Positions 1 through 9,235 of a stretch of 64,000 nt of DNA are shown here, in pieces. Each line of letters begins with the position of its first letter. The stretch's first letter is position 1. Below the pieces are notes generated by a model that worked only from the letters and a program-made list of their open reading frames with translations, did not search any database and was not told where the DNA came from. A program made the translations under genes and the position numbers. The DNA comes from JASLEW01 sp963732005 (GTDB taxonomy: Bacteria > Acidobacteriota > Thermoanaerobaculia > Multivoradales > UBA5704): positions 1,488,001 to 1,552,000 of the forward strand of contig CAVSXT010000004.1 in assembly GCA_963732005.1 (NCBI GenBank), written 5' to 3'.

Positions 1-2
1 GC

Positions 3-1142
3 TACCTCTGGAACGCCAAGCGCTTCCTGGTCTATGCGGTCTGGCCGGCCGGGCTGCTGATCGCCGAGGCGCTGTCGGCGCTGGCCGGGCGCCCAAGGGG
101 TCTGGCCGACCCGGACGGGAAAACAGGGGTGCCGGCCGGCGGGGACGTCGCCGGACCGCAGCGCCCGCGGCCCGGGCGGCTCCGCCGGGCCGGTTCCGTC
201 GCCGCGGCGGCGCTGGCGGTCGGCGCCGCGGCGCTGCCGCTCCCCGAGCCCGCCCGCGACGGCAGCTGGGCAGCGCTCAGCCCGTTGCCACCGCTCGCCG
301 CCCATCTCGTCGTGCCCACCGGCCCGTCGGGCGCGCCCGACGCCGCCGCCACCGCCGGACCGTTGCCGCCGGTCACGGTGGCGCTCTTCGCTCCAGCCGA
401 CCTGGCGGCGTGGAGCACCTTCGGGCGCGCCGCCAGCGCCTGGACCGCACGGCCGCGTGACGATGCGCGACCGGACCCCGCGCGGTTCGCCGGCGCCGGC
501 GCGGCTCTGTATCTCTACGATCGGCCGGAGGACGGCGGCGGCCGCTACCGCACCATCACCCGGCTGTCGAACGCCCTGCGCAAGGCGGTGCGCTTCGTGC
601 CCAGGTCCGCGCTCGCCCCGTACCGGGCGCTGCTCGCCGTGTCGCCTCCGATCCGGCTCACCGCCGACTACGCCGTCCATCGTGTCGTGGCGGCCGGCCT
701 CGCCGGCAACTGGCTGCTGGTGACCCCTGGCGGCCGGCCGCTGGACCCCCTGCCACGGCAGCCGCCGGGCGGCGAGCTGCCCGCGGGTCCCCCGGCCGAG
801 GCGACCGGCGGCGGCGCCGCGGCGCGCTCACGCGAGGCTTCGACCGGCGCCGGCCTGGCGCGCGCCGCCGCGGAAGCGGCAACGATCGCCACCTGGGTGG
901 GCCGCGGCAACGCCTACGTCGCGCTCTTCCCGCCCTCCGGCGGCAGCGACCCGGCGGCGCTCGACCTGCTCTTCCTGATTCGCACCACCGAGCTCTACGT
1001 CGTCGAGCCGCAGGAGGGCGCCGCCACCCGCGCCCTCCTCGCCCGCTCGCCGATCGAGGCCGAGCGCCGCTTCGACGGCGCGAACGTCCTGATCACCCGC
1101 GTCGCCGGCCAGCGCACCGCGGTCATCGCCTTCGATCGCTGA
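3..1142 (+). CDS. C-terminal part of a membrane-anchored protein of unknown function (5' end outside window)
   Basis: The reading frame is open from base 3 with no stop, so the gene probably starts upstream of the window; the first in-window GTG is at 129. The first residues read as the end of a hydrophobic helix (YLWNAKRFLVYAVWPAGLLIAEAL), followed by an Arg-rich stretch and a second hydrophobic segment, then a soluble Ala/Pro/Gly-rich region with no motif I recognise. The C-terminal part (LLFLIRTTELYVVEPQ...) is better ordered. An extracytoplasmic domain behind membrane helices is plausible, but the function is unknown. Confidence 0.6.
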   Translation, partial: YLWNAKRFLVYAVWPAGLLIAEALSALAGRPRGLADPDGKTGVPAGGDVAGPQRPRPGRLRRAGSVAAAALAVGAAALPLPEPARDGSWAALSPLPPLAAHLVVPTGPSGAPDAAATAGPLPPVTVALFAPADLAAWSTFGRAASAWTARPRDDARPDPARFAGAGAALYLYDRPEDGGGRYRTITRLSNALRKAVRFVPRSALAPYRALLAVSPPIRLTADYAVHRVVAAGLAGNWLLVTPGGRPLDPLPRQPPGGELPAGPPAEATGGGAAARSREASTGAGLARAAAEAATIATWVGRGNAYVALFPPSGGSDPAALDLLFLIRTTELYVVEPQEGAATRALLARSPIEAERRFDGANVLITRVAGQRTAVIAFDR

Positions 1143-1205
1143 GTCCCCCTGGCCGCCGGCGCCGGCCCGCGGCACGCGCCTGGGCGGCGCCGCCGGGCCA
1201 GGGCA

Positions 1206-1237
1206 AACCGGCGAACCGGCGAATCGGCGAACCGGGC
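1206..1237. repeat. Four tandem 8-bp units (AACCGGCG)
   Basis: Four consecutive 8-mers: AACCGGCG twice, AATCGGCG, then AACCGGGC. They lie in the short intergenic space before the orphan permease gene. A simple-sequence array of this size may vary in copy number; no function is evident. Confidence 0.7.
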
Positions 1238-1303
1238 CATGGAACATTTTCTCAGGTGCCGGCGTAGTGTCAGTGGCACCGGCAGCACGAGAGGAGGTTT
1301 CAG

Positions 1304-3724
1304 ATGGCTTCGTTCTGGCGCGACATCCGATACGGCGGGCGCATGCTGGCCAAGGCCCCGGGGCACACGGCGGCGGCGGCCATCGCCCTCAGCCTCGGCA
1401 TCGGGCTCACCACCGCCGTGTTCAGCATCGTCTACGGCGTCATGTGGCGCGGCCTGCCTTTCCCGCAAGCCGACCGGGTGATGAGCGTCGATAGCCAGAA
1501 CGCCTCCCGCGACCTCGTCGACCAGCCGGTCGACGTGCACGACTACCTCGACTGGTGCCGGCGTCAGACCTCCTTCGAGGGGCTGGCGGGCTACAGCAAC
1601 GGCACCGTCACGGTGAGCGGCGACGACAAGCCGGAACGGCTGGACGGGGGCGCGCTGACCGCCAACACGCTCGACCTGCTGCGGGTCAAGCCGCTGCTCG
1701 GGCGCGGCTTCCTGCCCGGCGAGGACCGTCCGGGCGCCGCGCCCGTGGTGCTGCTCTCGTACCGGTTGTGGCAAGACCACTACAACGGCGACCGCCAGAT
1801 TCTCGGCCGAGCGGTGCGGGTCAACGGCCGGCAGAGCACCGTCGTCGGCATCATGCCGCCAAACTTCCGCTTCCCCATCAACGAGAAGCTCTGGACGCCG
1901 CTGCTGCTGGACCCCGGCAAGACCGAGCGCGGCAAGGGCGAGCCCTTCGGAGTCATCGGCCGGCTGCGGCCGGGGGTGACGGCGGACCGGGCGGACGCCG
2001 AGATGGCGACCATCGCGCAGGCCCTGGCCACCGAGTATCCGCGCACCAACCGCGGCTTCGGCGCCCATGTGCAGCCGATCGTCGACCGTTTCCTGGGCAA
2101 GGCGGTCCGCCTGATGTTCTACACCATGCTCGGCGCCGTCTGCAGCGTGCTGCTGATCGCGTGCATCAACGTCGCCAGCCTGATCATGTCCCGCGCCAGC
2201 CAGCGCACCCGCGAGATGGCGATCCGCACCGCGCTGGGGGCGGGGCGCGGCCGGGTGATCGGCCAGATCCTCACCGAGAGCATGATCCTCGCCCTGATGG
2301 GAGCGACGGCCGGCCTGGGCCTGGCCTGGGAGGGCGTCGCGCTGTTCAACGCGGCGCTCGTCGCCAAGGAACCGCCGGGCTGGATCCACATCGCCATCGA
2401 CCTGCCGGCGCTGCTGTTCGCGCTCGCCGCGACCCTGGCGGCCGCGGCGATCTCGGGACTCGTGCCGGCGTTCAAGGTCTCGCGGACCCAGCTCAACGAG
2501 GTGCTCAAGGACGAGGGACGCGGCTCGACCAGCCTGCGCCTGGGCTGGCTCAGCCGGATGGTGGTGGTGGCCGAGCTGGCGCTCTCCTGCTCGCTGCTGG
2601 TCGCCGCCGGCCTGATGGTCAAGAGCATCATCCTCGCCCGCACCGTCCCGCTCGGGTTCCGGACCGCCGACCTGCTCACCGTGCGGGTGCCGCTGTTCGA
2701 GGCCAACTACCCGCGGCCGGCCGACCGCGCCGCCTTCTACGAGCGCCTGCTCGAGCGCCTGCGGGAGAGGCCGGAGGCGCAGGCGGTGAGCGCCACCACC
2801 TCGCTGCCCAGCCTCGGCGGCGATACCGCGGCGCTCGCCGTCGAGGGCCGCGCCTACCCGACCGACGGCGACTACCCGATGGCCCACAGCGACGTCGTCT
2901 CCGCCGGTCTCTTCGCCACCCTCGACGTCAAGCCGCTGGCCGGCCGCGAGTTCGAGCGCCTCGACACCCTCGGATCGCAGCCGGTGGCGATCGTCAACCT
3001 GAGCCTGGCGCGCAAGCTGTGGCCCGGCCAGGATGCGCTGGGCAGGCGCTTGCGGCTGCCCAAGTCGGAGCACGACAGCGGCTGGCGGACGGTGGTCGGC
3101 GTGGTGCCGGACCTGCGCCTCTACGGCTTCGGCGACAAGAAGCGCGAGGGCATCTTCCTGCCGCTGGCGCAGGTCGGGACCGAGCGCCTGAGCTACGTCA
3201 TCCGCACCCACCGGCCGCCGCTGTCGCTCACCGCGATGGTGCGCGCCGAGGTCGCGGCGATCGACAAGGACACGCCGATCTACTTCGTCAAGACCATGGA
3301 GCAAGGGGTCGCCGAGGACCGCTTCTTCGCCGATCTGTTCGCCTCGGTGTTCGCCGTCTTCGGCATCAGCGCCCTGGTCCTCGCGGCGGTCGGCATCTAC
3401 GGCGTCATCGCCTTTTCGGTCGAGCGGCGCACCCAGGAGATCGGCCTGCGCATGGCCCTCGGCGCGAGCCGGGGCGACGTCCTGAGCATGCTGATGCGCC
3501 AGGGCGTCCTGCAGCTGGGGCTCGGCCTGGTGCTCGGCCTGCCGGTGGCGTTCGGCGCGGCGCTGCTGCTGGCCGACGTCGTCTTCCCCGTCCTGCCCGG
3601 CGATCCGTCGGTGTTCACCATCGTGGCGGCCGGACTGGCGCTGGTGGCGCTCTTCGCCTGCTTCGTGCCCGGCCAGCGGGCCATGGACGTCGAGCCCAAC
3701 GTCGCCTTGCGCTACGACGCCTGA
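1304..3724 (+). CDS. MacB/FtsX-type permease, acidobacterial duplicated orphan permease (ADOP) family
   Basis: 806 aa, the usual size for two MacB-like modules fused in one chain. Each half has a periplasmic MacB_PCD-type domain followed by an FtsX core of three helices. The start (SFWRDIRYGGRMLAKAPGHT, then a helix ending in the TTAVFSIVYGV region) is the family hallmark; a central FtsX core contains TREMAIRTALGAGRGRVI and the C-terminal one TQEIGLRMALGASRGDVL. A purine-rich GAGAGGAGG ends seven bases before the ATG. No ATPase gene of the MacB type is adjacent, as is usual for these orphan permeases, which are expanded in Acidobacteriota. Substrate unknown; efflux or mechanotransmission is inferred from the superfamily. 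Confidence 0.9.
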   Translation: MASFWRDIRYGGRMLAKAPGHTAAAAIALSLGIGLTTAVFSIVYGVMWRGLPFPQADRVMSVDSQNASRDLVDQPVDVHDYLDWCRRQTSFEGLAGYSNGTVTVSGDDKPERLDGGALTANTLDLLRVKPLLGRGFLPGEDRPGAAPVVLLSYRLWQDHYNGDRQILGRAVRVNGRQSTVVGIMPPNFRFPINEKLWTPLLLDPGKTERGKGEPFGVIGRLRPGVTADRADAEMATIAQALATEYPRTNRGFGAHVQPIVDRFLGKAVRLMFYTMLGAVCSVLLIACINVASLIMSRASQRTREMAIRTALGAGRGRVIGQILTESMILALMGATAGLGLAWEGVALFNAALVAKEPPGWIHIAIDLPALLFALAATLAAAAISGLVPAFKVSRTQLNEVLKDEGRGSTSLRLGWLSRMVVVAELALSCSLLVAAGLMVKSIILARTVPLGFRTADLLTVRVPLFEANYPRPADRAAFYERLLERLRERPEAQAVSATTSLPSLGGDTAALAVEGRAYPTDGDYPMAHSDVVSAGLFATLDVKPLAGREFERLDTLGSQPVAIVNLSLARKLWPGQDALGRRLRLPKSEHDSGWRTVVGVVPDLRLYGFGDKKREGIFLPLAQVGTERLSYVIRTHRPPLSLTAMVRAEVAAIDKDTPIYFVKTMEQGVAEDRFFADLFASVFAVFGISALVLAAVGIYGVIAFSVERRTQEIGLRMALGASRGDVLSMLMRQGVLQLGLGLVLGLPVAFGAALLLADVVFPVLPGDPSVFTIVAAGLALVALFACFVPGQRAMDVEPNVALRYDA

Positions 3725-3891
3725 GCCCGCGCACCGCCACACCGCCGTCACTATCGCGCCGCGCCGTGTCGACACGCGGCGCGGGCCGCGGCGGCACCGG
3801 GGCCGCCTCCATTGACTGCCGGAGGGTGGCATGCAAAGCTCAGCCGCCCAATTGCGCCCGCCTGGCGCATGACTCCCGACGCGAGGACAGG

Positions 3892-5199
3892 ATGCCGGCC
3901 GCGGAACCGATCGTCGAGACGCACGAGATCGAGAAGTACTACATCCAGCCCGAGGGCAACCGCATCGAGGTGATCTCGCCCACCAACCTGGCGATCTACC
4001 CCGAGAAGATCTTCGCCCTGCTCGGCCCTTCGGGTTCGGGGAAGTCGACGCTGCTGCGCATGCTGACCGGTCTGGTGCCGCCGTCGGCGGGAGAGGTGCA
4101 CTGGCACCGCGGCCCGGCCGCCGGCGAGCAGGCCAACGTTTCGATCGTCTTCCAGAACTTCGCCCTCTTCCCCTGGCTGACGGTGCTCGAGAACGTCGAG
4201 GCGCCGCTGGCGGCGCGCGGCGTCGGCGAGGTCGACCGCCGCAAGCGGGCGCTCAAGATCCTCGACACGGTCGGCCTCGACGGCTTCGAGACCGCCTATC
4301 CCAAGGAGCTTTCCGGCGGCATGAAGCAGCGGGTCGGTTTCGCGCGCGCGCTGGTGGTGGAGCCCGACGTGCTGTTCATGGACGAGCCCTTCTCCGCCCT
4401 CGACGTGCTGACCGCCGAGAACCTGCGTGGCGAGCTGCTCGAGCTGTGGATCAGCCGCAAGATGCCGGCGCGCGCCATTTTTCTGGTGACCCACAACATC
4501 GAGGAGGCGGTGCTGCTGGCCGACCGGGTGGTGGTGCTGGGCCGCAATCCCGGCCGCATCCGCGCCGACTTCGAGGTCGATCTGCCGCGGCCGCGCGACC
4601 GCAAGTCGCGGCGCTTCCTGGAGTTCGTCGACCACATCTACAAGGTGCTGACGCAACCCGACGTCGAGCACGCGCCGCCCGTCGGCCCCGTCGCCAGGCA
4701 GGCGGCGGCGCGCACCGTGGCCTACCAGATGATCCCGCACGCCCGGCCTGGCGGCATCGCCGGCCTGCTCGAGATCCTCATCGACCGCGGCGGCAAGGAC
4801 GATCTCTACAGCCTGGCCGACGAGCTGGTGATGGAGGTCAGCGACCTGCTGCCGATCATCGAGGGTTGCTCGCTGCTCGGCTTCATCCGGGTGCAGGAGG
4901 GCGACGTCGAGATCACCGAGCAGGGCAAGACCTTCGCCGAGGCCGACATCCAGGACCGCAAGAACCTGTTCCGCGAGGCGGCGCTGCAGCACGTCACCCT
5001 GCTCAGGCAGATCTACAACTCGCTGCGCGCCAAGGCCGACGGCACGCTGCCGGACGATTTCTTCTCCGACATCCTGGACGAGCACTTCAGCGCCGCCGAG
5101 GCCGAAGCCCAGCTGCAGACCGCCATCCACTGGGGCCGCTACGCCGAGGTGTTCGACTACGACGCCAAGAGCGGCCGCCTGCACCTAACCGCCGGCTGA
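3892..5199 (+). CDS. ABC transporter ATP-binding protein, nitrate/sulfonate/taurine type, with C-terminal AAA-associated domain
   Basis: 435 aa. The ATPase core carries Walker A GPSGSGKST, a Q-loop (VFQNFALFPW), signature LSGGMKQR, Walker B VLFMDEP and switch His in THN. After about residue 265 comes a roughly 160-residue winged-helix-like extension (RPGGIAGLLEILIDRGGKDDLYSLADEL...) matching the AAA-associated C-terminal domain found on some NrtD/TauB-like ATPases. ATG 3892 follows GAGGACAGG; the frame is open further upstream but only across the shadow of the permease gene. The fused permease gene follows after 20 bases. No periplasmic binding protein lies nearby, so the substrate cannot be named. 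Confidence 0.88.
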   Translation: MPAAEPIVETHEIEKYYIQPEGNRIEVISPTNLAIYPEKIFALLGPSGSGKSTLLRMLTGLVPPSAGEVHWHRGPAAGEQANVSIVFQNFALFPWLTVLENVEAPLAARGVGEVDRRKRALKILDTVGLDGFETAYPKELSGGMKQRVGFARALVVEPDVLFMDEPFSALDVLTAENLRGELLELWISRKMPARAIFLVTHNIEEAVLLADRVVVLGRNPGRIRADFEVDLPRPRDRKSRRFLEFVDHIYKVLTQPDVEHAPPVGPVARQAAARTVAYQMIPHARPGGIAGLLEILIDRGGKDDLYSLADELVMEVSDLLPIIEGCSLLGFIRVQEGDVEITEQGKTFAEADIQDRKNLFREAALQHVTLLRQIYNSLRAKADGTLPDDFFSDILDEHFSAAEAEAQLQTAIHWGRYAEVFDYDAKSGRLHLTAG

Positions 5200-5219
5200 G
5201 CCGCGCGCGGGACGCCGAG

Positions 5220-6959
5220 ATGATCAAGCCGACCCCCGGGCCCGCGGCGGCGTCGATTTTCGAGGAGCGGCGCCCGGGGGCCTCCTGGGCCGACCTGCTG
5301 ATGGTCGGCTTCGGACTGGCGCTGTTCTACGGCATGCTGACGCTGGCCCGCACCTGGCTCGGCCCGTTCACCCCCAACGTCGTCATCTCGGTGCGCCCGT
5401 CGGCGCTGCCCGGCTACACCGCCTACTCGCTGCTGCGCATGGCCGTCGCCTACGTGCTGTCGATCGGCTTCTCGCTGGTCTACGGCTACGTCGCCGCCTA
5501 CTACCCGAAGGCGGAGCGGCTGATGATCCCGCTGCTCGACATCATGCAGTCGATCCCGGTGCTGTCGTTCCTGCCCGGCGTGATGCTGGCGATGATCGCG
5601 CTCTTCCCGCACTCGCAGCTCGGCGTCGAGCTGGGCGCCATCCTGCTGATCTTCACCGGCCAGGTGTGGAACATCGCCTTCAGCTTCTACGCCTCGCTCA
5701 AGGCCATCCCCACCGAGCTGCGCGAGGCGGCACGGATCTACCGCTTCAACGCCTGGCAGCGGCTGATCCGCCTCGAGCTGCCGTTCTCGGCGCTGGGGCT
5801 GGTCTGGAACTCGATGGTCTCGGTGGCCACCGGCTGGTTCTTCCTGATGGTGTGCGAGATGTTCGTGCTCGGCAAGCGCGACTTCCGGCTGCCCGGGCTC
5901 GGCTCCTACCTGCAGACGGCGGCGAGCGACGGCGACACCACCGCCATCCTGTGGGGCCTGCTGGCGATGGTGAGCGTCATCGTGCTGCTCGACCAGCTGA
6001 TCTGGCGGCCGGTCATCGCCTGGGCCGACAAGTTCAAGTTCGAGCAGGTCGAGGGCGCCGATGCGCCGCAGTCGGCGGTGCTCGACCTGGTGCAGCGCTC
6101 CCCCACGCTCGCCTGGCTGCGGCTGCACGCGGTGTCGCCGCTCACCGAGCGGCTGAATCAGGCGTTCTGCCGCCGCGCCGAGCAGCACCGGCCGCGGCGG
6201 CACTCGCGCTGGGCCGGCTGGATGGGTTGGCTGGTGGGCGCGGCGCTGATCGCCGCCGCCGCCTGGGCGCTGGTGCACGTCGGCATGCAGTTCGCCTCGC
6301 TCGACCGCAGCGCCGCGCGCGACATCCTGCGCGGCACCGGCGCCACTCTCCTGCGAGTGTTCTGCGCGCTGGCGCTCGGCGCCGCATGGGCGATCCCGGC
6401 GGGCGTCGCCATCGGCTCGAGCCCGCGCCTGGCGCGCATCGCGCAGCCGATCGTGCAGGTCGCCGCCTCGGTGCCGGCCACGGCACTGTTCCCGGTGGTG
6501 CTGCTGTTCCTGATCGGGTCCAACGGTGGCCTGGGGGTGGCGCCGCTGGTGCTGATGCTGCTCGGCACCCAGTGGTACATCCTGTTCAACGTCATCGCCG
6601 GCGCCATGGGCATCCCCAGCGACCTCAAGGAGGTCGCGCGCGTCTTCCGCTTCGGGCGCCTCGACCGCTGGCGGCTGCTGATCCTGCCTGGAATCTTCCC
6701 CTACCTGGTGACCGGCATGGTGACCGCCGCCGGCGGCGCCTGGAACGCCAGCATCGTCGCCGAGTACTTCCACTTCAAGGGGCGCACCCTGCAGGCCACC
6801 GGCCTGGGCTCGCTGATCAGCGCCGCCGCCGACGCCGGCGACTTCAATCGCCTGCTGATCGCCACCGTCGTGCTGGCCAGCATCGTGGTGGTCACCAACC
6901 GTCTGGTCTGGCGCCGCCTCTATCGCATCGGCGAGACCCGATTCCGTCTGGAGACATAG
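5220..6959 (+). CDS. ABC importer permease, two fused BPD_transp_1 modules
   Basis: 579 aa, about twice a normal NrtB/SsuC permease. Both halves carry an EAA-type loop for ATPase contact: EAARIYRFNAWQRLIRLELP in the first half and EVARVFRFGRLDRWRLLILP in the second. Roughly six helices flank each, joined by a basic linker (RRAEQHRPRRHSRW). The duplication would give a complete translocation pore from one polypeptide. It lies 20 bases after the ATPase gene, clearly the same operon. Family members move nitrate, sulfonates, bicarbonate or similar anions, but nothing here fixes the substrate. Confidence 0.88.
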   Translation: MIKPTPGPAAASIFEERRPGASWADLLMVGFGLALFYGMLTLARTWLGPFTPNVVISVRPSALPGYTAYSLLRMAVAYVLSIGFSLVYGYVAAYYPKAERLMIPLLDIMQSIPVLSFLPGVMLAMIALFPHSQLGVELGAILLIFTGQVWNIAFSFYASLKAIPTELREAARIYRFNAWQRLIRLELPFSALGLVWNSMVSVATGWFFLMVCEMFVLGKRDFRLPGLGSYLQTAASDGDTTAILWGLLAMVSVIVLLDQLIWRPVIAWADKFKFEQVEGADAPQSAVLDLVQRSPTLAWLRLHAVSPLTERLNQAFCRRAEQHRPRRHSRWAGWMGWLVGAALIAAAAWALVHVGMQFASLDRSAARDILRGTGATLLRVFCALALGAAWAIPAGVAIGSSPRLARIAQPIVQVAASVPATALFPVVLLFLIGSNGGLGVAPLVLMLLGTQWYILFNVIAGAMGIPSDLKEVARVFRFGRLDRWRLLILPGIFPYLVTGMVTAAGGAWNASIVAEYFHFKGRTLQATGLGSLISAAADAGDFNRLLIATVVLASIVVVTNRLVWRRLYRIGETRFRLET

Positions 6960-7044
6960 AGGCCTGACCACTGCGGATCGGGCTCTCATTGCCAAGATCG
7001 GCTCTTTATTGCCGCAAAGCTTCTCCTCAGGTATGCTTTCAGGT

Positions 7045-7647
7045 ATGGAAGATACCCTCTTGACGCGCGACGGCCTCTTCCTGACCGAGGACGAGTTCTA
7101 CCAGCAGGAAGGCGCGGACAGCCCTTATCAATACCTGGGCGGCCAGCTGGTCATTCGCGAGCCGGTCTCGTTTCAGCACGAGGACATCTGCCTGTTCCTC
7201 CATACCCTGCTTCGCAATGCCCTCGACGAGCGCGGAGGTGCCGTGGCGCAGGGATTTCACTATCCGATGCGCCTCGATCCGAAATGGTCGCCGGAGCCCG
7301 ACATCATGGTGGTGCTCGACCAGAACCGCCGCCGGATCGGTCCCCAGCGCCTGGCAGGCCCTGCCGACCTGGTGATCGAGGTCGCCTCGCCAGACGACGT
7401 CAGGCGCGCCCTGCGCCTCAAGCTGCCCCGTTATCGCGAGGCCGGCATCCCCGAGATCTGGGTCGTCGATCCCTGGGTGGAGTCGGTGCAGGTGGAGGTG
7501 CTGACCGCGGACCGCTATCGCCTCAGCAAGGTGACGGCGGGCCGCCTGGCGTCGGCGGTTCTGCCCTGGTTCTGGATCGACGTCTCCTGGCTGTGGCAAA
7601 GCCCGATGCCGTCGACCCTCGCCTGCGTGCGGCAGATCCTGGCCTGA
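7045..7647 (+). CDS. Uma2 family (DUF820) PD-(D/E)XK nuclease-like protein
   Basis: 200 aa from ATG 7045; in-frame alternatives are ATG 7033 and TTG 7009, none with a clear ribosome site. Uma2 hallmarks are visible: the early LTEDEFYQ segment, EPDIMVVLDQNR (catalytic Asp), LVIEVASPDD (Glu of the E-x-K-like site), then KLPRYREAGIPEIWVVDP. The fold is that of restriction-like endonucleases. Uma2 proteins are numerous in cyanobacteria and some other phyla, are usually solitary, and their biological role is unsettled. Confidence 0.85.
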   Translation: MEDTLLTRDGLFLTEDEFYQQEGADSPYQYLGGQLVIREPVSFQHEDICLFLHTLLRNALDERGGAVAQGFHYPMRLDPKWSPEPDIMVVLDQNRRRIGPQRLAGPADLVIEVASPDDVRRALRLKLPRYREAGIPEIWVVDPWVESVQVEVLTADRYRLSKVTAGRLASAVLPWFWIDVSWLWQSPMPSTLACVRQILA

Positions 7648-7726
7648 TTCGGCAGGCATCAGGCAGGCCGACGCCAGCTAACACCGGCTTGCTCTACCGC
7701 TTGGCGTCCCGCACGGTTGCGCGACG

Positions 7727-9154
7727 CTAGCCGCGCAGACGGGTGTCGAATTCCTCGGGGTGGCTGGCGCGGACGCGGGCTTCGTCGAGCTCGATCTTGC
7801 CTTCGCGGACCAGCTGCGCCAGCGACTCCTCGAACGAGCTCATGCCCTGGCGCTTGCCGAGGGTGATCTCGTTGTAGAGCTTCTCGAGCCGGTCGCTGCG
7901 GATGTGGTGGCGCACCGGGAAGGTGGCCAGCATCAGCTCGATTGCCGGGATGCGGCCGTGGCCGTCGGCGCGCGGCACCAGCTGCTGCGCGACGATGGCA
8001 TGCAGCGACAACGCCAGCTGCTGGCGGATCTGCGCCTGCTGGGTGGGCGGGAAGACGTCGACGATGCGGTGAACCGCCTGCACCGCGTCGTTCGAGTGCA
8101 GGGTGGCGAGGACCAGGTGGCCGGTCTCGGCGGCGCTGATCGCCGTCGCCATGGTTTCGAGGTCGCGCATCTCGCCGACCAGGATCACGTCCGGGTCCTG
8201 GCGCAACGCCGCCCGCAGCGCCTCGCTGAACGAGCGGGCGTCGCGGCCGACCTCGACGTGCTCGATCAGCGAGCGGTTCGAGCGGTGCTCGTACTCCACC
8301 GGATCCTCGATGGTGATGATGTGGACCGTGCGCCCGCGGTTGATCTCGCCGATCAGCGCCGCCAGCGTCGAGGATTTGCCGGACCCGGTGGGGCCGCACA
8401 CCAGCACCAGGCCGCGGGAGGGCTTGACCAACTCGGCGAACGTGGCCGGCAGGTTCAGGCTGGCCAGCGTCGGCACGTCGCGCGGCAGGGTGCGCAACGC
8501 CGCCGCCAGCTGGCCGTGCTGGCGATGGAGGTTGACCCGGAACCGCCAGGCCGCCGCCGCGCCGCCTTCGGCGCGGGCCGCCGACGGCCCGCGCGGCGCC
8601 GCCGCCGCCGGCAGGCTCAAGGAGAAGTCCGCGGCCCCGCGCTCCTCGATCTCCCGCCGCACGGTGCTGCCCAGCTGCGCCTCGAACAGGCGCGCGAGAT
8701 CGTTGCCATCCAGCGCTTCGGCCTCGCCGCGCTTGAGGCGGCCGTCCACCCGGAACACCGGCGGCTGACCCGGCAGCAGGAGCAGATCGCTGGCACCACG
8801 GCGGATGGCCTCCGCCAGCAGCCCGGCGAGCGCCTCCCCGGCCTCGAGTGTGGCCCGCGCCGGCGGCTCGGGAAGCAGCTCGCGCCAGGCCGTTGCCGCA
8901 TCGCGGTCCGGGCGGGTCCGCGGCGCCAACGGGGCCGCCGGCGCCGGCACCGCGGTGGCGCGGGCCGGCTTCAGGGTGTCGGCGTCCGGGACGGGCTCGA
9001 AGGCGGATTCCTCGGCTATGCCGGCGGCACTGCCAGCGGTGCCGGCGATAGTGCCTGCCTCCTCGGCTGACTCGGTGGCAATGGCATCGGCGCGGCCGCG
9101 GTTCAGCTCGTGAACCAGCTTGTCCAGCTCAGGGTCTCGGAGATGCTCGCTCAT
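7727..9154 (-). CDS. pilT: Type IV pilus retraction ATPase PilT, with extended N-terminus
   Basis: 475 aa. The C-terminal 370 residues are a standard PilT/PilU secretion ATPase: Walker A GPTGSGKSS (254-262), Asp box IITIEDPVEYEH, Walker B ILVGEMRD, His box TGHLVLATLHSND, and the PilT-type AIRQ-like C-terminal region. It would hydrolyse ATP at the pilus base to depolymerise pilin. The first 100 residues are an acidic, Ala/Pro-rich extension not needed for the fold, and a low-complexity insert (about 181-203) interrupts the N2 domain. No other pilus genes are adjacent. It lies 81 bases downstream of the SnoaL-like gene on the same strand. Confidence 0.92.
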   Translation of the reverse strand: MSEHLRDPELDKLVHELNRGRADAIATESAEEAGTIAGTAGSAAGIAEESAFEPVPDADTLKPARATAVPAPAAPLAPRTRPDRDAATAWRELLPEPPARATLEAGEALAGLLAEAIRRGASDLLLLPGQPPVFRVDGRLKRGEAEALDGNDLARLFEAQLGSTVRREIEERGAADFSLSLPAAAAPRGPSAARAEGGAAAAWRFRVNLHRQHGQLAAALRTLPRDVPTLASLNLPATFAELVKPSRGLVLVCGPTGSGKSSTLAALIGEINRGRTVHIITIEDPVEYEHRSNRSLIEHVEVGRDARSFSEALRAALRQDPDVILVGEMRDLETMATAISAAETGHLVLATLHSNDAVQAVHRIVDVFPPTQQAQIRQQLALSLHAIVAQQLVPRADGHGRIPAIELMLATFPVRHHIRSDRLEKLYNEITLGKRQGMSSFEESLAQLVREGKIELDEARVRASHPEEFDTRLRG

Positions 9155-9235
9155 GGTGACGTTTCGCTCCTGGCCGGTATCTCATACGGTCGCCGCCGCG
9201 GCTGCGTCCAGGAGCGCCGAGCTCCGGAAAGCGAC

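Noticed and set aside
1206..1237. Tandem AACCGGCG units as a CRISPR array
   Set aside because: Units are 8 bp with no spacers; a simple tandem repeat only.
995..3832. 945-aa minus-strand open frame opposite the orphan permease
   Set aside because: Arg/His/Gln/Gly-rich with no motifs; a shadow of the GC-rich permease gene, whose family match is certain.
5157..6995. 612-aa minus-strand open frame opposite the double permease
   Set aside because: His/Gln/Asp-rich antisense shadow without any domain.
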